From contig NZ_JAAABI010000002.1 in NCBI RefSeq assembly GCF_009903685.1, positions 434,001 to 498,000 of the forward strand: 64,000 nucleotides of DNA, read 5' to 3'. Below, in pieces: positions 35,523-45,408 of the stretch (positions are counted from its first letter, which is position 1; every line of letters begins with the position of its first letter). The notes beneath the pieces are model-generated. The model saw only the letters and a list, made by a program, of their open reading frames with translations. It did not search any database and was not told the DNA's origin. This DNA comes from Flagellimonas ochracea (GTDB lineage Bacteria > Bacteroidota > Bacteroidia > Flavobacteriales > Flavobacteriaceae). The translations under genes were made by a program, and so were the position numbers.

Positions 35523-38255
35523 TCAATCCTGTTTTTCCACAAGGGTTACTCTGGCATCGCATATTTCGAGCACAAGCTGTTCCAGATACTTCTCGAAAGT
35601 AAGCAGTGTATCACTAGTGATTAAACTACTATTCTGCTCCTTAAAGGAAAAAAGTCCTTTACCAAGTGTCTTGAATGCGTAGATTCCAGCTTGCAACTCC
35701 TTATTTTGATGCTCTTTCATATACAAATATGCATAGCAGAGCAACTGAAAAGCTTTGCTTTTGTCGTAATTGGCAAGCAACTCCTCCCAGTCTTTAATGG
35801 CCACGTGCCTTGCCTCTACACGACCTGTTTTAAAATCAATTATTCGGGTAATCCCATTATATTCATCAATACGGTCAAGCGTTCCTTTGAGCACCACCGG
35901 AAAATCCAACTGTGGAATTTCAAGCGGAACGCTATATTTTTTTTCTAGGGCGATAAGTTTTAGGGAATTGTTCTTAAGTTGATGTGCCTCTAGTAAAATA
36001 AAATTCTGCAAATATTTGGCAATAACGTTGTAGACCAACACATATTGGCCCTTTGTAATATCTATCCCTGGAAGTGTCCTTTGAAAATTAGTGCGTAGCG
36101 TGCCATCAATGTTGGCATTTAAACCAGTAATCTTTTCAATAGTTAACATTTGTCCAACAAGGGGAGCGTATAAATCCTCTAAGCAATTATGCAAAATTGT
36201 TCCAAATGTATTGGCGGCAATGTTTTCCTCCACTTCGTCTAAATCATTGATTCGAAGGATGTTTCTGGTATAGAATTCAATAGGGTTCTTTATATAGTTT
36301 GTAAGCGAAGTGGGCGAAAATCCTTTGGCAGCGAAGGATTTAATCTCTTCAATTAGCAAACCCGTTTTTTCAATGTGTAAACGGGGCGCTTCTTGCAGCT
36401 TTACTGGAGGCGAAGCAATGTTGTGAGTTATATAGGACTCAAGATTTGAGTCTGTCAATAGCTGTGAGACCAACCTGCTCATTTCCCCTCCCTCCAAAAC
36501 ATCGGGTTCTGTGTTGTAAGTTATGAATATGTTTTTGGCGCGCTGTATAAGCCTGTAAAAATGGTAGACAAAAATCGCATCTTTCTCTTTATAAGTGGGT
36601 AGGCCATAATCTCGTTTGACATCAAAAGGAACAAAAGAATTATTGGATTTACCAGAAGGAAGAATGCCTTCATTCACCGAGGTAATGATAACGGTGTCAA
36701 AATCCAGATTTCTGCTCTCCAGCACTCCCATAATCTGTAACCCTGTCAAGGGCTCGCCAATAAAATCCAAAGTTTCCATGGAAGCTAATTGCTTAAATAG
36801 ATTTTTAATAGACTTCATATTGGGCTCGAAATCCATTTGGCTCAAGTATTGCCTTAATTGATTAAATAGGGTGTAGAACCGATAGAGCCTCTCAAGTTCC
36901 AGGGCATTGGATTCGCTTTGAAAAATATTCCTGAGCTTTTCAATAAGATTGATACAGGTATCTATCCAATGGGCGGGAGGTACCTTATCTTTTGGCAAGA
37001 TTTGTGTGATTATATCATTCTCCTCTTCATGATGAATCAAATTATCGGTAGAGACATATATCCAATTTTTTTGTTTGATTTGGTCAGTAAGAACTTGGGC
37101 AAAATCATACTTCTGATTGTTAGAAAGAGTTTTGCAATAGGGGTTGGCCAACAATTCCAAAACGGGTTTGTAAAAATAGCCTCTGTTGGAGACAGCTAAA
37201 CGGAGCTCAAGAAAATCATGAAAAAATGAATAAAGAACCGTTTCCTTCAAGGGCAACCCCATTGTAATGTTTGCTTTTTCAACATTTGTTGGAATAGCTT
37301 GGAGCATGGGCGACAACAGCGACTCATCGGCAAGCACTAGCGCTGTGTTTTCCGGTGCACTGAAGGGCTTGGTCTGAATATGCTGTAGCAGCTTCCCAAC
37401 ATATTTTGTTTGTGAGATGTTTTTGGGAACACCGGTAATCGTTATTTTTTTTGGTGAACGAAAGTGGTCATGGGTTTTGATGCTTTCCCTATTTTTATAG
37501 TAAGGCCATTCCCTTTGATATTTTCGAATAAAAAGACCAGCATCATGAACGGGATCGTTGAGAAAATAAGAATCAATATCCCAATAGATTAGGGCATTCT
37601 GGGATTCAAGAAAATATTGGATAATTTTCTCTTCAGCTGAACTTAATGCGTTAAAACCAACAAATACCAACTGTTTATTATCCTCCAGATTACCGGCATA
37701 TTGACTGATATTTTCAACAGCTGTTCGTTGTATTAATCCTGGATATCCGTTTCCCTGTTTCTTGAGTGTTGCGCTGAACAGTTCGTATATGGATTCTAAA
37801 TTACCCCAAAGTTGAAGATAGTTCTGGACCAATTCGGTTTTCTGCTTTTTTACAGACCAATGGTCCAATTCTTTTATTGCGGATATATAGTTTAGAATGT
37901 TGTGGACAGGGATAAGATGGGAATCTATTTCGTTGTAATCCTGTAGCAGTGTATTTCCCCATTTTAGAAAGGATGAAAAGTCATCAAGTTGGGTTACCTT
38001 GGATTTTCTGTACGCATTGTAAAGTTCCAACAGTAAATCGATGTTTGTGGCTGGATGTAGGCCCGCCTGATCGGCAATGAAGTCTTGGATGGACCATATT
38101 TTCGGACTGAATATGGTTTTGCCAAGTTTGGCAGCAATGTGTTTTTTTAAAAAGATTCCTGAACGCTTACTTGGAAGAACAAAGGAGCATTCGGCCAGAT
38201 TGACTTCTTTTTTATTCAAATCATCAACGACATATTCTAAAAAACTTTGGGCCAT
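35523..38255 (-). CDS. addB: PD-(D/E)XK nuclease family protein, AddB-type recombination subunit
   Basis: A 910-residue protein with a helicase-like N-terminal region (FVLPSKRSGIFLKKHI) lacking a full Walker A motif and a C-terminal PD-(D/E)XK nuclease domain. Nuclease landmarks are FGTILHNCLEDLY (histidine, about 705) and TRIIDFKTGRVE (catalytic D and K, about 830). In AddB of Firmicutes four cysteines around this domain bind an iron-sulfur cluster; here the expected first cysteine is replaced in TNYIKNPIEFYTRN. It is separated from the AddA-type gene by kbl and ompA. It probably acts with AddA to process double-strand breaks. The gene name is by analogy. Confidence 0.85.
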   Translation of the reverse strand: MAQSFLEYVVDDLNKKEVNLAECSFVLPSKRSGIFLKKHIAAKLGKTIFSPKIWSIQDFIADQAGLHPATNIDLLLELYNAYRKSKVTQLDDFSSFLKWGNTLLQDYNEIDSHLIPVHNILNYISAIKELDHWSVKKQKTELVQNYLQLWGNLESIYELFSATLKKQGNGYPGLIQRTAVENISQYAGNLEDNKQLVFVGFNALSSAEEKIIQYFLESQNALIYWDIDSYFLNDPVHDAGLFIRKYQREWPYYKNRESIKTHDHFRSPKKITITGVPKNISQTKYVGKLLQHIQTKPFSAPENTALVLADESLLSPMLQAIPTNVEKANITMGLPLKETVLYSFFHDFLELRLAVSNRGYFYKPVLELLANPYCKTLSNNQKYDFAQVLTDQIKQKNWIYVSTDNLIHHEEENDIITQILPKDKVPPAHWIDTCINLIEKLRNIFQSESNALELERLYRFYTLFNQLRQYLSQMDFEPNMKSIKNLFKQLASMETLDFIGEPLTGLQIMGVLESRNLDFDTVIITSVNEGILPSGKSNNSFVPFDVKRDYGLPTYKEKDAIFVYHFYRLIQRAKNIFITYNTEPDVLEGGEMSRLVSQLLTDSNLESYITHNIASPPVKLQEAPRLHIEKTGLLIEEIKSFAAKGFSPTSLTNYIKNPIEFYTRNILRINDLDEVEENIAANTFGTILHNCLEDLYAPLVGQMLTIEKITGLNANIDGTLRTNFQRTLPGIDITKGQYVLVYNVIAKYLQNFILLEAHQLKNNSLKLIALEKKYSVPLEIPQLDFPVVLKGTLDRIDEYNGITRIIDFKTGRVEARHVAIKDWEELLANYDKSKAFQLLCYAYLYMKEHQNKELQAGIYAFKTLGKGLFSFKEQNSSLITSDTLLTFEKYLEQLVLEICDARVTLVEKQD

Positions 38256-38272
38256 GAATTAAAAATAAAAAA

Positions 38273-38292
38273 GGCGCTGCATATGCAGCGCC
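38273..38292 (-). terminator. Bidirectional terminator between ompA and addB
   Basis: A perfect 8-bp stem GGCGCTGC/GCAGCGCC around a 4-nt ATAT loop, with A-rich DNA on the left and T5 on the right. On the minus strand it ends the ompA transcript with a T6-A-T5 tail. Confidence 0.88.
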
Positions 38293-38316
38293 TTTTTCAA
38301 AAGAAAACTATGTTTT

Positions 38317-39678
38317 CTATTCTTTTACTAAGTTGATTTCAACTCTTCTGTTCTGTGCTCTACCAGCTCTTGTGTTGTTTGTGGCGATAGGCTTAGCCTC
38401 TCCATAACCAATTGCAGATAGTCTGAACTCGTCTATTCCTTTGTCAACCAAGAAGTCTTTTACAGAAAGTGCACGAGCTTCAGAAAGACGTTGGTTGGTT
38501 GATTCTCTACCAACACTGTCAGTATGACCTTCTACGGTGAACTTAGCGTTAGGATACTCGTTCAAGATTTGGATAATGTCTACCATTACAGAAGTCGACT
38601 CTGCTTTGATGGAAGATTTGCCAGTATCGAACAAGATAGTTCTAGCATAGTCGTTCAACTGCTTCTGAACTTCTTCAGTTACTTCTGGGCAACCATTGTT
38701 AGCTACAGTACCAGCTACTTCTGGACATTGATCGTCTTTGTCAAGGACACTGTCACCATCGCTATCTGGCCATGGGCATCCGTTGTTCTCAGCAGGACCA
38801 GCTTCGTTAGGACACTCATCATCTTTATCAGCTACACCGTCACCGTCAGCGTCTGGGCAACCAGCCAACTCAGCAAGACCAGCTTCGTTAGGACAAGCGT
38901 CATCTTTGTCAGCTACACCGTCACCGTCAGCATCTGGGCAACCATTAAGTTCTTTGGAACCAGCTTCATTAGGACAGTCATCTTTGCTGTCTTCGATACC
39001 ATCACCATCAGAATCAGGACAACCATTGAAAGCTTCCAATCCAGCGACCTCGGGACAAGCATCGTCTTTGTCATAGATGCCGTCACCATCAGTATCAGTA
39101 CCACCAAAGCGAACACTCACACCTGCCATGTGCTGGAAGTGTCTAATCAAATAATCTTCGAATGCATGCTTGTATTGAGTTTGCAAAGTAAGGCCGATAT
39201 TTTCAGAGAACCAGAAATTAACACCAATACCTCCGTTCGCCGTTCCAGCACCAATTTGGTCAATCCAAGTGTAACCACCACCAATCTCAATGAAAGGATC
39301 AACAGTAGTATTTTTTAGGAAATTGTATTTGATGGTACCATCTATAGCATAGTGAGAAAGATCATCGGCAGCAGCATCGCCCAATTTCTCTATTCTATTA
39401 ATAGAACCTCTGGCTCCTAAAGAAAAACCGTCCCCAATATATTTGGAAACGCCAACATAAGAAACAGATGGCAAGATATTCCAGTGATCGGAAAGGTTAA
39501 AGTACTCGTCAAAGAGAGAAGTACTTGAGAAGGAATTATTTGGATCGTTGGTTGGGTAAGCATCAATCGCATTTATTCCAAAACTAATCTGCCATGGATT
39601 ATTCTCGTCTTGCGCTTGTATGTTGTTGAACCCTACAAAGACAAGGGCAACAACTAATAATTTGCTAAGATGTTTCAT
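38317..39678 (-). CDS. OmpA family outer-membrane protein with thrombospondin type 3 repeats
   Basis: A 453-residue protein. A signal peptide ([22 protein letters not shown]) precedes an N-terminal eight-stranded beta-barrel (about 25-190), five calcium-binding TSP3-like repeats of the DxDGDGxxDxxD type (about 195-330), and a C-terminal OmpA peptidoglycan-binding domain ([23 protein letters not shown], ending [17 protein letters not shown]). Two neighbouring repeats are nearly identical at the DNA level (period 81 bp, 38.8-38.9 kb). The protein anchors the outer membrane to peptidoglycan and is usually abundant. The ATG at 39678 is preferred over the TTG at 39684. Confidence 0.95.
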   Translation of the reverse strand: MKHLSKLLVVALVFVGFNNIQAQDENNPWQISFGINAIDAYPTNDPNNSFSSTSLFDEYFNLSDHWNILPSVSYVGVSKYIGDGFSLGARGSINRIEKLGDAAADDLSHYAIDGTIKYNFLKNTTVDPFIEIGGGYTWIDQIGAGTANGGIGVNFWFSENIGLTLQTQYKHAFEDYLIRHFQHMAGVSVRFGGTDTDGDGIYDKDDACPEVAGLEAFNGCPDSDGDGIEDSKDDCPNEAGSKELNGCPDADGDGVADKDDACPNEAGLAELAGCPDADGDGVADKDDECPNEAGPAENNGCPWPDSDGDSVLDKDDQCPEVAGTVANNGCPEVTEEVQKQLNDYARTILFDTGKSSIKAESTSVMVDIIQILNEYPNAKFTVEGHTDSVGRESTNQRLSEARALSVKDFLVDKGIDEFRLSAIGYGEAKPIATNNTRAGRAQNRRVEINLVKE

Positions 39679-39712
39679 GCTCAAAATTTTAAGTTTAAGT
39701 GTTTATCAGCAG

Positions 39713-39743
39713 CAAATGTAAGTTGTTAAGACTTATTAACAAA
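39713..39743 (-). promoter_or_regulatory. Strong consensus promoter of the OmpA gene
   Basis: On the minus strand a TTTG (39743-39740) is followed by 19 bp and a perfect -7 box TACATTTG (39720-39713), the full Bacteroidota consensus. The ATG is at 39678, giving a leader of about 30 nt. Confidence 0.82.
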
Positions 39744-39791
39744 ATCAAACATTCTTTTTTTTTGATGCATTACATAGAACTTTTGGGCCCG

Positions 39792-40985
39792 TTAAACGAT
39801 TTTTAACAATTTTCCCACTTTAACAAAGGCTTCTATCGCTTGGTCTAGATGGAGTTTTTCGTGGGCGGCTGATAGTTGAACGCGGATTCTGGCCTTATCT
39901 TTGGGCACCACGGGATAGAAGAAACCGATAACATAAATTCCTTCTTCCAGTAACATATCTGCCATTTTTTGAGACAGCTTGGCATCATACAACATAACGG
40001 GAACAATGGCAGAATCACCATCTATAATATCAAAACCGGCGTTTTTCATTCCTTTTTTAAAATACTCCGTGTTATCCTGCAACTTGTCACGAAGTGAAGT
40101 ATCCTTTTCAAGCATTTCGAACACCTTAATGGAAGCCCCCACAATAGCTGGAGCTAGTGAGTTGGAAAAAAGATAGGGCCTTGAACGTTGTCTTAGCATC
40201 TCTATGATTTCTTTTTTTCCGGTTGTATAGCCTCCCATGGCCCCGCCGAGAGCCTTGCCCAAGGTTCCTGTGATAATATCGATACGGTCCATGACGCCCT
40301 TTTCCTCTAAAGTGCCACGGCCTGTTTCTCCAATGAAACCTGTGGCATGGCACTCATCAATCATTACTAGAGCATCGTATTTCTCGGCTAGATCACAAAT
40401 CTTGTCCAGTGGCGCCAAAAGCCCATCCATGGAAAACACTCCATCGGTAACTATAATCTTGAAACGCGCCTGATCTTGTACGCTCTGTTTCAACTTTTCT
40501 TCTAAATCGGCCATATCGTTGTTGGCATATCGATATCGTTTTGCTTTGCAAAGCCGAACACCGTCAATAATGGAAGCATGGTTCAAAGAATCGGAAATAA
40601 TCGCATCTTCTCCTGTCAGCAGAGGCTCAAACAGTCCTCCATTCGCATCAAAGGCAGCAGCGTACAGAATGGTATCCTCAGTACCGTAGAAATCGGCAAT
40701 ATTTTGCTCCAGTTCCTTATGTATGTCCTGTGTTCCACATATGAAACGCACAGAGGACATTCCAAAGCCATGGGTGTCCAATGTATTCTTTGCAGCTTTG
40801 ATGACTTCAGGATGTGAGGAAAGCCCCAAATAATTATTGGCGCAGAAATTAATGACCTCTTGTCCGGTGGAAATTTTTATGACTGCTCCTTGAGGCGAGG
40901 TAATTATGCGTTCTTTTTTAAAAAGACCAGCTTCTTTTATGGTTTCCAGCTCATTGGCCAGATGCTCTTTAATTTTTCCGTACAT
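39792..40985 (-). CDS. kbl: Glycine C-acetyltransferase (KBL)
   Basis: A 397-residue PLP enzyme of the alpha-oxoamine synthase family. The PLP lysine is Lys244 in [29 protein letters not shown] carries the aspartate that binds the cofactor nitrogen, and [10 protein letters not shown] is the substrate loop. KBL makes 2-amino-3-ketobutyrate from acetyl-CoA and glycine, or the reverse in threonine breakdown; threonine dehydrogenase is not in the window. It is packed between addA (11 bp) and ompA. Confidence 0.95.
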   Translation of the reverse strand: MYGKIKEHLANELETIKEAGLFKKERIITSPQGAVIKISTGQEVINFCANNYLGLSSHPEVIKAAKNTLDTHGFGMSSVRFICGTQDIHKELEQNIADFYGTEDTILYAAAFDANGGLFEPLLTGEDAIISDSLNHASIIDGVRLCKAKRYRYANNDMADLEEKLKQSVQDQARFKIIVTDGVFSMDGLLAPLDKICDLAEKYDALVMIDECHATGFIGETGRGTLEEKGVMDRIDIITGTLGKALGGAMGGYTTGKKEIIEMLRQRSRPYLFSNSLAPAIVGASIKVFEMLEKDTSLRDKLQDNTEYFKKGMKNAGFDIIDGDSAIVPVMLYDAKLSQKMADMLLEEGIYVIGFFYPVVPKDKARIRVQLSAAHEKLHLDQAIEAFVKVGKLLKIV

Positions 40986-40996
40986 GATGCTTCAGT

Positions 40997-43900
40997 TTAA
41001 ACAAAAACAAGGTTTATATTTTGATCAATATAAACAATAATGGCGTGTTCTATTTCAAAATCCATGTCCTGCAACACCTTTTTATATTGTATGAGCTGTG
41101 TTTTGTGTTTTGGAGCTGGATCTCCAGTTTTGTAGTCTATGATTGTTGCCCGATTTTCAGAGATGGTTATTCTGTCCGGCCTTAAGGACACACCGCTAGC
41201 GGCAAGTATTTCTTGTTCGTTCAATATTTGAAGATCTTGAGAATAGTATCTTTTTAACTCAGGGTGCGTAACCACCTCCATGACTTTTATGGTTACTTCT
41301 TCGGCTGATTCCTGCGGTAAATCTCCCGAGGCCACTAGATTTTGAATCGCCTCTGGAACATCTTCGGATGTTTTTACTTGACTTAGCGCAAAATGGATGA
41401 GGTTGCCCTTGGCTATGGCCTCAAGTCTTTCATTATCCCATAGACGTCCTGTGGTGGTTGCTATGACGAACTCGGAATCTCCTGTAGGCCTTGTAACATA
41501 AGAGACGTCTTCCTCGACAGAGGACGTTTTCACAGCGGTTTCGATTTTCTTTGGGAAAGCACCAAAGGTGAAGGAGTGGTTCTCGTTTGTTGAATCGCCT
41601 TGCTTATTGACAAACCATTGGAACAAATCGGAATAGGTGGAGGCCATTTTCACTTCGGTCAATTCTTTTCCCATTTCTGTAAAAACATAGAGACCCTTTA
41701 TCGGTCGGGTGAGTGCTACATAAAGTACATTCATCGAATCCAAGACCGACTTATGCTCCTCTTCAATATAGTTTTGCGCTGCTTTGTTGTTATACTCCAG
41801 CATTTCCTTGGTGGTATTGACAAGAAATTCATCCAATGCGAAAATCTTTTCGTCTTCTGTTGTTGGCACCCACGATTTCTTTTTCTTTCGTTTATCGTCC
41901 AGAATAGCATTCGCAAAAGGAAATATTACAAAAGGGAATTCCAATCCTTTGGCTTTGTGAATGGTCATAATGCTCACTGCATCCATCCCTTCGGGAGCGG
42001 CAATGGACAGCGACTCTTTTTTTACGTCCCAATAATTAAGAAAAGCATGCACACTTGGCCCCTCTCTTTTTTCCACATCCAAAACAACATCCATCAATGC
42101 GATGATATGGGCAACGGCTTCAATGGCCAAGTTGAATTTTATAATGGCCTTTTCTAGAATGGTCAAGACAGGCTTTCCTTGTAGATTCCCGATACAGAAT
42201 CCGTAGGCTTCCAAAAGAAATTCTGCTATGTGATCTAGATTTTTGGAAATGAAGACATGTTTGTCGGTTTCATCTTGGGCGAGATATTTTAATATATGAT
42301 AAGCCGCTTCACGATTCTGACGATTTTCAAATATTCGGAGAACAGCTATTAGAAAAACAACTTTTTCATTCTTTTTCAACAATAGGGCTTCCGAAGAAAT
42401 AATTGGAATGTTGTTCTGAGCCAAAAAGTCTGCCATGAGTGCACCTTTTCTATTGTCCCTAACCAAAATGCAAATATCGGCATAGCCATAGTTTTCGGAA
42501 ACGATTTGGTCAATTGTGTCCAAAACCCTTTCGCAATAGAGACTATGGATATCTTCAACTTCTTTTTCCAAAAAGGTGATTTGTACAAACCCACCAGGTT
42601 TATTGTTGGTTTTTTGATGGGAATCTTTCAGAAAAAGACTTCGATAGTCCTCATTCTTCAAAACAGGCGCAGCTGTGGTAAAGAACATGTTATTGAACTC
42701 CACAATCTTATCTTGGCTCCTCCAATTTGTGTCTAGGGAATGCAGGGAGGGTGCCACCACAAACGGATTGGCCTTTGCATTTATAAGATTTAAGAATTGC
42801 TCCGCTCTTCCGCCCCGCCAACGATAAATGGCCTGTTTCGCATCGCCAACCAAAAAAAGCGATCCCCGTTCATTCCTTTCATTTTCACTTTCCAAGGCAT
42901 TTCCGACCAATGGAATCAAATTGTCCCATTGCATTTTGGAGGTGTCTTGAAATTCGTCAATAAAATAATGTCGATACTTCTCACCCATGCGTTCATAAAT
43001 GAAAGGCACAGGCTGATTTTTAATTTCTTTGGAAAGGATGGTGTTCAATGATGAAATGGGAATGATGTCCTTTTCCTCTTCGATATTTTTGATTTCCTTG
43101 GCGATTTCGTTCAAAACCGTCATGGGAACGATATTGCTATAAATGTTTCTTAGATAACTGTGCCGATATATATTTTGTTTGATGGACATATAGGCAGCAA
43201 GAATGCGACTGGCCAGTGATGAAATATCACGATTGTCGTTGGCCTTTAGGAGTTTTCCTTCCAATAAATTTGGCTCAAGAGTTTTACTTCCATAAAGGTC
43301 TTTTGTACTAAATTTCCCTTCGGTTATTTTTTTGAAATGATTGGGAAGTGTTTTCCTGGGAAAATCCTCAAATTCAAAACCTTGGTTCTGAATTTCTTGA
43401 AGCACATTTTGGGCGGCTTCTTTTAGCTCTTTCTCCAGAGCAGCTATTTGTGATGCTATTTTGCGCTGTATTTCCTGAAAATCGTAGATGGATTTAGAAC
43501 GCAGGGTTTCCACATTTGCAGCATGATTTTCTTGAAATAGCAGTTTGCCTATTTCTTTTAGATCAAAGGCAATGTTCCAACTTTTGTCGTCGTCTATTTT
43601 TTCCAGAGAAAAGGCAATCAGAGCCTCTGTAAGCTTTTTATCAGCACCTGTTCTCTCCAATAACCTCCCGACTGCTTCTTCCAAAAGAAGCTCAGTGTCC
43701 AGTTCCACCTCAAAATTTTGGGAAAGTTGTAAGTCCCGAGCAAATGTTTTTATGATTTTATGGTTGAACTTGTCAATCGTGGAAATTTCAAAAAAAGAGT
43801 AGTTGTGCAGAATTAGTTTTAGTACCAGCTTGGCCCTTGCCTTCATTTGTTGCTCATTCATCGTTAGCTCTTGACAAAGCTGTTTAAAAAGAGACTCTTG

Positions 43901-44119
43901 TTTTTTTGGTGTTGGGTTTTTGCCAAAGGCAAGGAGCTGCCCTAAAATTCGGGTTTTCATTTCGTTGACCGCTTTATTGGTAAAGGTCATAGCCAAAATT
44001 TGCCTGAATTTGGAGGGAGATGGGTGTGAAAGTAAAATCTTGAGATATTCCTTGGTTAGGGCATAGGTTTTCCCTGAACCAGCCGAAGCACTATATATTT
44101 TAAAGTGGGAACCTTCCAA
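40997..44119 (-). CDS. addA: UvrD-like helicase/nuclease, AddA/RecB-type subunit
   Basis: A 1040-residue superfamily 1 helicase with a C-terminal nuclease. Walker A is SASAGSGKT (Lys17), motif II is FIDEFQD (about 385-395), motif III lies in VGDAKQAIYRWRGG, and later helicase motifs include MTIHKAKGLEFP and VLYVALTRP. The last 120 residues hold a PD-(D/E)XK domain with RATIIDYKTGDP. The protein probably loads on double-strand breaks with the addB product to generate recombinogenic ends. It is divergent from superoxide dismutase (120 bp). Confidence 0.9.
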   Translation of the reverse strand: MEGSHFKIYSASAGSGKTYALTKEYLKILLSHPSPSKFRQILAMTFTNKAVNEMKTRILGQLLAFGKNPTPKKQESLFKQLCQELTMNEQQMKARAKLVLKLILHNYSFFEISTIDKFNHKIIKTFARDLQLSQNFEVELDTELLLEEAVGRLLERTGADKKLTEALIAFSLEKIDDDKSWNIAFDLKEIGKLLFQENHAANVETLRSKSIYDFQEIQRKIASQIAALEKELKEAAQNVLQEIQNQGFEFEDFPRKTLPNHFKKITEGKFSTKDLYGSKTLEPNLLEGKLLKANDNRDISSLASRILAAYMSIKQNIYRHSYLRNIYSNIVPMTVLNEIAKEIKNIEEEKDIIPISSLNTILSKEIKNQPVPFIYERMGEKYRHYFIDEFQDTSKMQWDNLIPLVGNALESENERNERGSLFLVGDAKQAIYRWRGGRAEQFLNLINAKANPFVVAPSLHSLDTNWRSQDKIVEFNNMFFTTAAPVLKNEDYRSLFLKDSHQKTNNKPGGFVQITFLEKEVEDIHSLYCERVLDTIDQIVSENYGYADICILVRDNRKGALMADFLAQNNIPIISSEALLLKKNEKVVFLIAVLRIFENRQNREAAYHILKYLAQDETDKHVFISKNLDHIAEFLLEAYGFCIGNLQGKPVLTILEKAIIKFNLAIEAVAHIIALMDVVLDVEKREGPSVHAFLNYWDVKKESLSIAAPEGMDAVSIMTIHKAKGLEFPFVIFPFANAILDDKRKKKKSWVPTTEDEKIFALDEFLVNTTKEMLEYNNKAAQNYIEEEHKSVLDSMNVLYVALTRPIKGLYVFTEMGKELTEVKMASTYSDLFQWFVNKQGDSTNENHSFTFGAFPKKIETAVKTSSVEEDVSYVTRPTGDSEFVIATTTGRLWDNERLEAIAKGNLIHFALSQVKTSEDVPEAIQNLVASGDLPQESAEEVTIKVMEVVTHPELKRYYSQDLQILNEQEILAASGVSLRPDRITISENRATIIDYKTGDPAPKHKTQLIQYKKVLQDMDFEIEHAIIVYIDQNINLVFV

Positions 44120-44239
44120 AAATGTTTTTCCTGCAAATTAAGGATTCCCTTGCTGAACTTAACACGGATTTAGTGGAATATATGTGTTAAAACCCGTATT
44201 TTTACTGGAATTAAAATATTAACAATAAAACAAATAATC

Positions 44240-44848
44240 ATGGCTTTTGAATTACCAAAATTACCTTATGCATATGATGCACTAGAACCACATATTGATG
44301 CAAGGACCATGGAAATCCACCATACCAAGCACCACAATGGTTATACCACCAAATTGAATGGTGCCATTGAGGGGACTGACCTTGAGGGCAAAGGAATCGA
44401 GGACATTTTGTCCAATCTGGATATGTCCAACGGAGCCGTTAGAAACAACGGGGGAGGATTTTTTAACCATTGCTTGTTTTGGGAAGTGATGTCACCTAAT
44501 GGTGGAGGAACTCCGAGCGGAGACCTATCCTCTGCCATCAATGATGCCTTTGGCTCTTTTGATGCTTTTAAAGAAAAGTTTGCCAGCGCCGCTGCGACGC
44601 AGTTTGGATCTGGATGGGCTTGGTTGTGTGTGCACAAAGGAGGCAAAGTGGAAGTTTGCTCAACGCCCAACCAAGATAATTCCTTGATGCCCGGAGTGGG
44701 TTGTGGTGGACATCCAATTTTGGGACTGGATGTATGGGAGCATGCTTATTATTTGAATTATCAAAACAGAAGGCCGGATTATATAGCTGCCTTCTTCAAT
44801 GTGATTAACTGGGAAAAGGTTGCCGAGAATTACGAGGCCGCAAAATAA
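44240..44848 (+). CDS. Superoxide dismutase (Fe/Mn family)
   Basis: A 202-residue cytoplasmic enzyme. Metal ligands are the histidine in [10 protein letters not shown], the histidine in NHCLFW, and the aspartate and histidine in [21 protein letters not shown]. The WEHAYYLDY-type signature is present with N in place of D. Metal preference, Fe or Mn, cannot be decided here. A terminator hairpin follows at 44874-44900, and the small-RNA array lies beyond it. Confidence 0.96.
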   Translation: MAFELPKLPYAYDALEPHIDARTMEIHHTKHHNGYTTKLNGAIEGTDLEGKGIEDILSNLDMSNGAVRNNGGGFFNHCLFWEVMSPNGGGTPSGDLSSAINDAFGSFDAFKEKFASAAATQFGSGWAWLCVHKGGKVEVCSTPNQDNSLMPGVGCGGHPILGLDVWEHAYYLNYQNRRPDYIAAFFNVINWEKVAENYEAAK

Positions 44849-44873
44849 TTTTTAAAAAACTAAAAAATGAAAG

Positions 44874-44900
44874 CCGTACGCAAAGCGTATGGTTTTTTTT
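44874..44900 (+). terminator. Terminator after superoxide dismutase
   Basis: Stem CCGTACGC (44874-44881) with GCGTATGG (44885-44892) (one G-T pair), loop of three A, and T8 after it. Confidence 0.85.
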
Positions 44901-44920
44901 GTTTGGAAAGTGCCTCAAAT

Positions 44921-44992
44921 AGAAAAGGGTGAGGAAGCCCCCACCCTTTTCGTCCCAAATCTTACCATAAACTTAACCTACTTATGCTATGG
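44921..44992 (-). ncRNA. Predicted small RNA, unit 1 of a three-unit array
   Basis: On the minus strand a promoter (45028-44998) is followed after five bases by a 39-nt block (44992-44954) and a terminator hairpin (44950-44923, GGGTG/CACCC core extended by AAAA/TTTT) with a T-rich tail. The block is the same as in units 2 and 3 except one base (T for C in the CATGG section, 44969). The unit is about 72 nt and carries no ORF on the minus strand. Expression is inferred. Read on the plus strand the block gives NLTYLCYG but without an ATG in this unit. Confidence 0.6.
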
Positions 44993-44997
44993 CGAAA

Positions 44998-45028
44998 CTA
45001 AAATACTGGTATTGTGAGAAATAACAAA
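44998..45028 (-). promoter_or_regulatory. Promoter of small-RNA unit 1
   Basis: TTTG (45028-45025), 19 bp, then TATTTTAG (45005-44998), one mismatch to TAnnTTTG, and five bases to the conserved block. Spacing is ideal. Confidence 0.6.
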
Positions 45029-45112
45029 GGGTTTTGTATAAATTTTTGATTTTTAGTGGAAAAATAAAGACAGCAGTTCGTCGATAAAATTGATAAATCC
45101 TTGGTATTCAAA

Positions 45113-45185
45113 CATAAAGAAGGCGGAGTGATCTCCGCCTTCTTTCCCCAAATCTTACCATGAACTTAACCTACTTATGCTATGG
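45113..45185 (-). ncRNA. Predicted small RNA, unit 2 of a three-unit array
   Basis: The 39-nt block (45185-45147) is followed by a 12-bp hairpin (AAGAAGGCGGAG/CTCCGCCTTCTT, loop TGAT, 45144-45117) and a T-rich tail. The -7 box TACATTTG (45198-45191) is a perfect consensus and again ends five bases before the block. The hairpin stem sequence differs wholly from units 1 and 3 but folds the same way. A 23-codon plus-strand ORF (45160-45231, MNLTYLCYG...) overlaps it and is a less likely alternative. Confidence 0.62.
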
Positions 45186-45190
45186 TTCTC

Positions 45191-45221
45191 CAAATGTAAT
45201 GCAGAGGCGTCCTTTTGGAAA
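45191..45221 (-). promoter_or_regulatory. Promoter of small-RNA unit 2
   Basis: Perfect -7 box TACATTTG (45198-45191) with a TTTC (45221-45218) 19 bp upstream in the -33 position (one mismatch to TTTG). Confidence 0.6.
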
Positions 45222-45329
45222 AAGCTTTTAGACGAAACCCTTTAAATTCGGATGAAATGCGATTATTGGAAATTAAGACAAGTTATTCGACAAAAATAAA
45301 AGTGAATGTGAGGGGCAAGGATGCTATAA

Positions 45330-45403
45330 AATAAAAAAGGTGGAATAGCTTCCACCTTTTTTGCCCCAAATCTTACCATGAACTTAACCTACTTATGCTA
45401 TGG
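45330..45403 (-). ncRNA. Predicted small RNA, unit 3 of a three-unit array
   Basis: The block (45403-45365) is identical to unit 2. It is followed by a 13-bp hairpin (AAAAAAGGTGGAA/TTCCACCTTTTTT, loop TAGC, 45362-45333) and a T-rich tail. A -7-like TACTTTAG (45416-45409) ends five bases before the block, as in the other units. A 9-bp inverted repeat (45386-45394 with 45412-45420) joins the block to the promoter and is unique to this unit. It is the unit closest to the PurF-like gene. Confidence 0.6.
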
Positions 45404-45408
45404 CAACG

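Noticed and set aside
38524-39318. Long plus-strand ORF (264 codons) opposite ompA
   Set aside because: It is a repeat-driven shadow of the TSP3 repeats in the minus-strand OmpA gene, which has a full domain set and a consensus promoter.
38317-39678. Calcium-binding TSP3 repeats as a DNA-level satellite or mobile repeat
   Set aside because: The 81-bp period equals 27 codons in frame, so it reflects protein repeat structure.
35523-44119. addAB region as a defence island
   Set aside because: Genes between the two subunits are housekeeping (kbl, ompA) and no restriction, toxin or Cas gene is present.
44921-45403. Three repeats read as a short CRISPR array
   Set aside because: Repeat spacing is 193 and 218 bp, hairpins are attached to each repeat, each has a promoter, and no cas gene is near.
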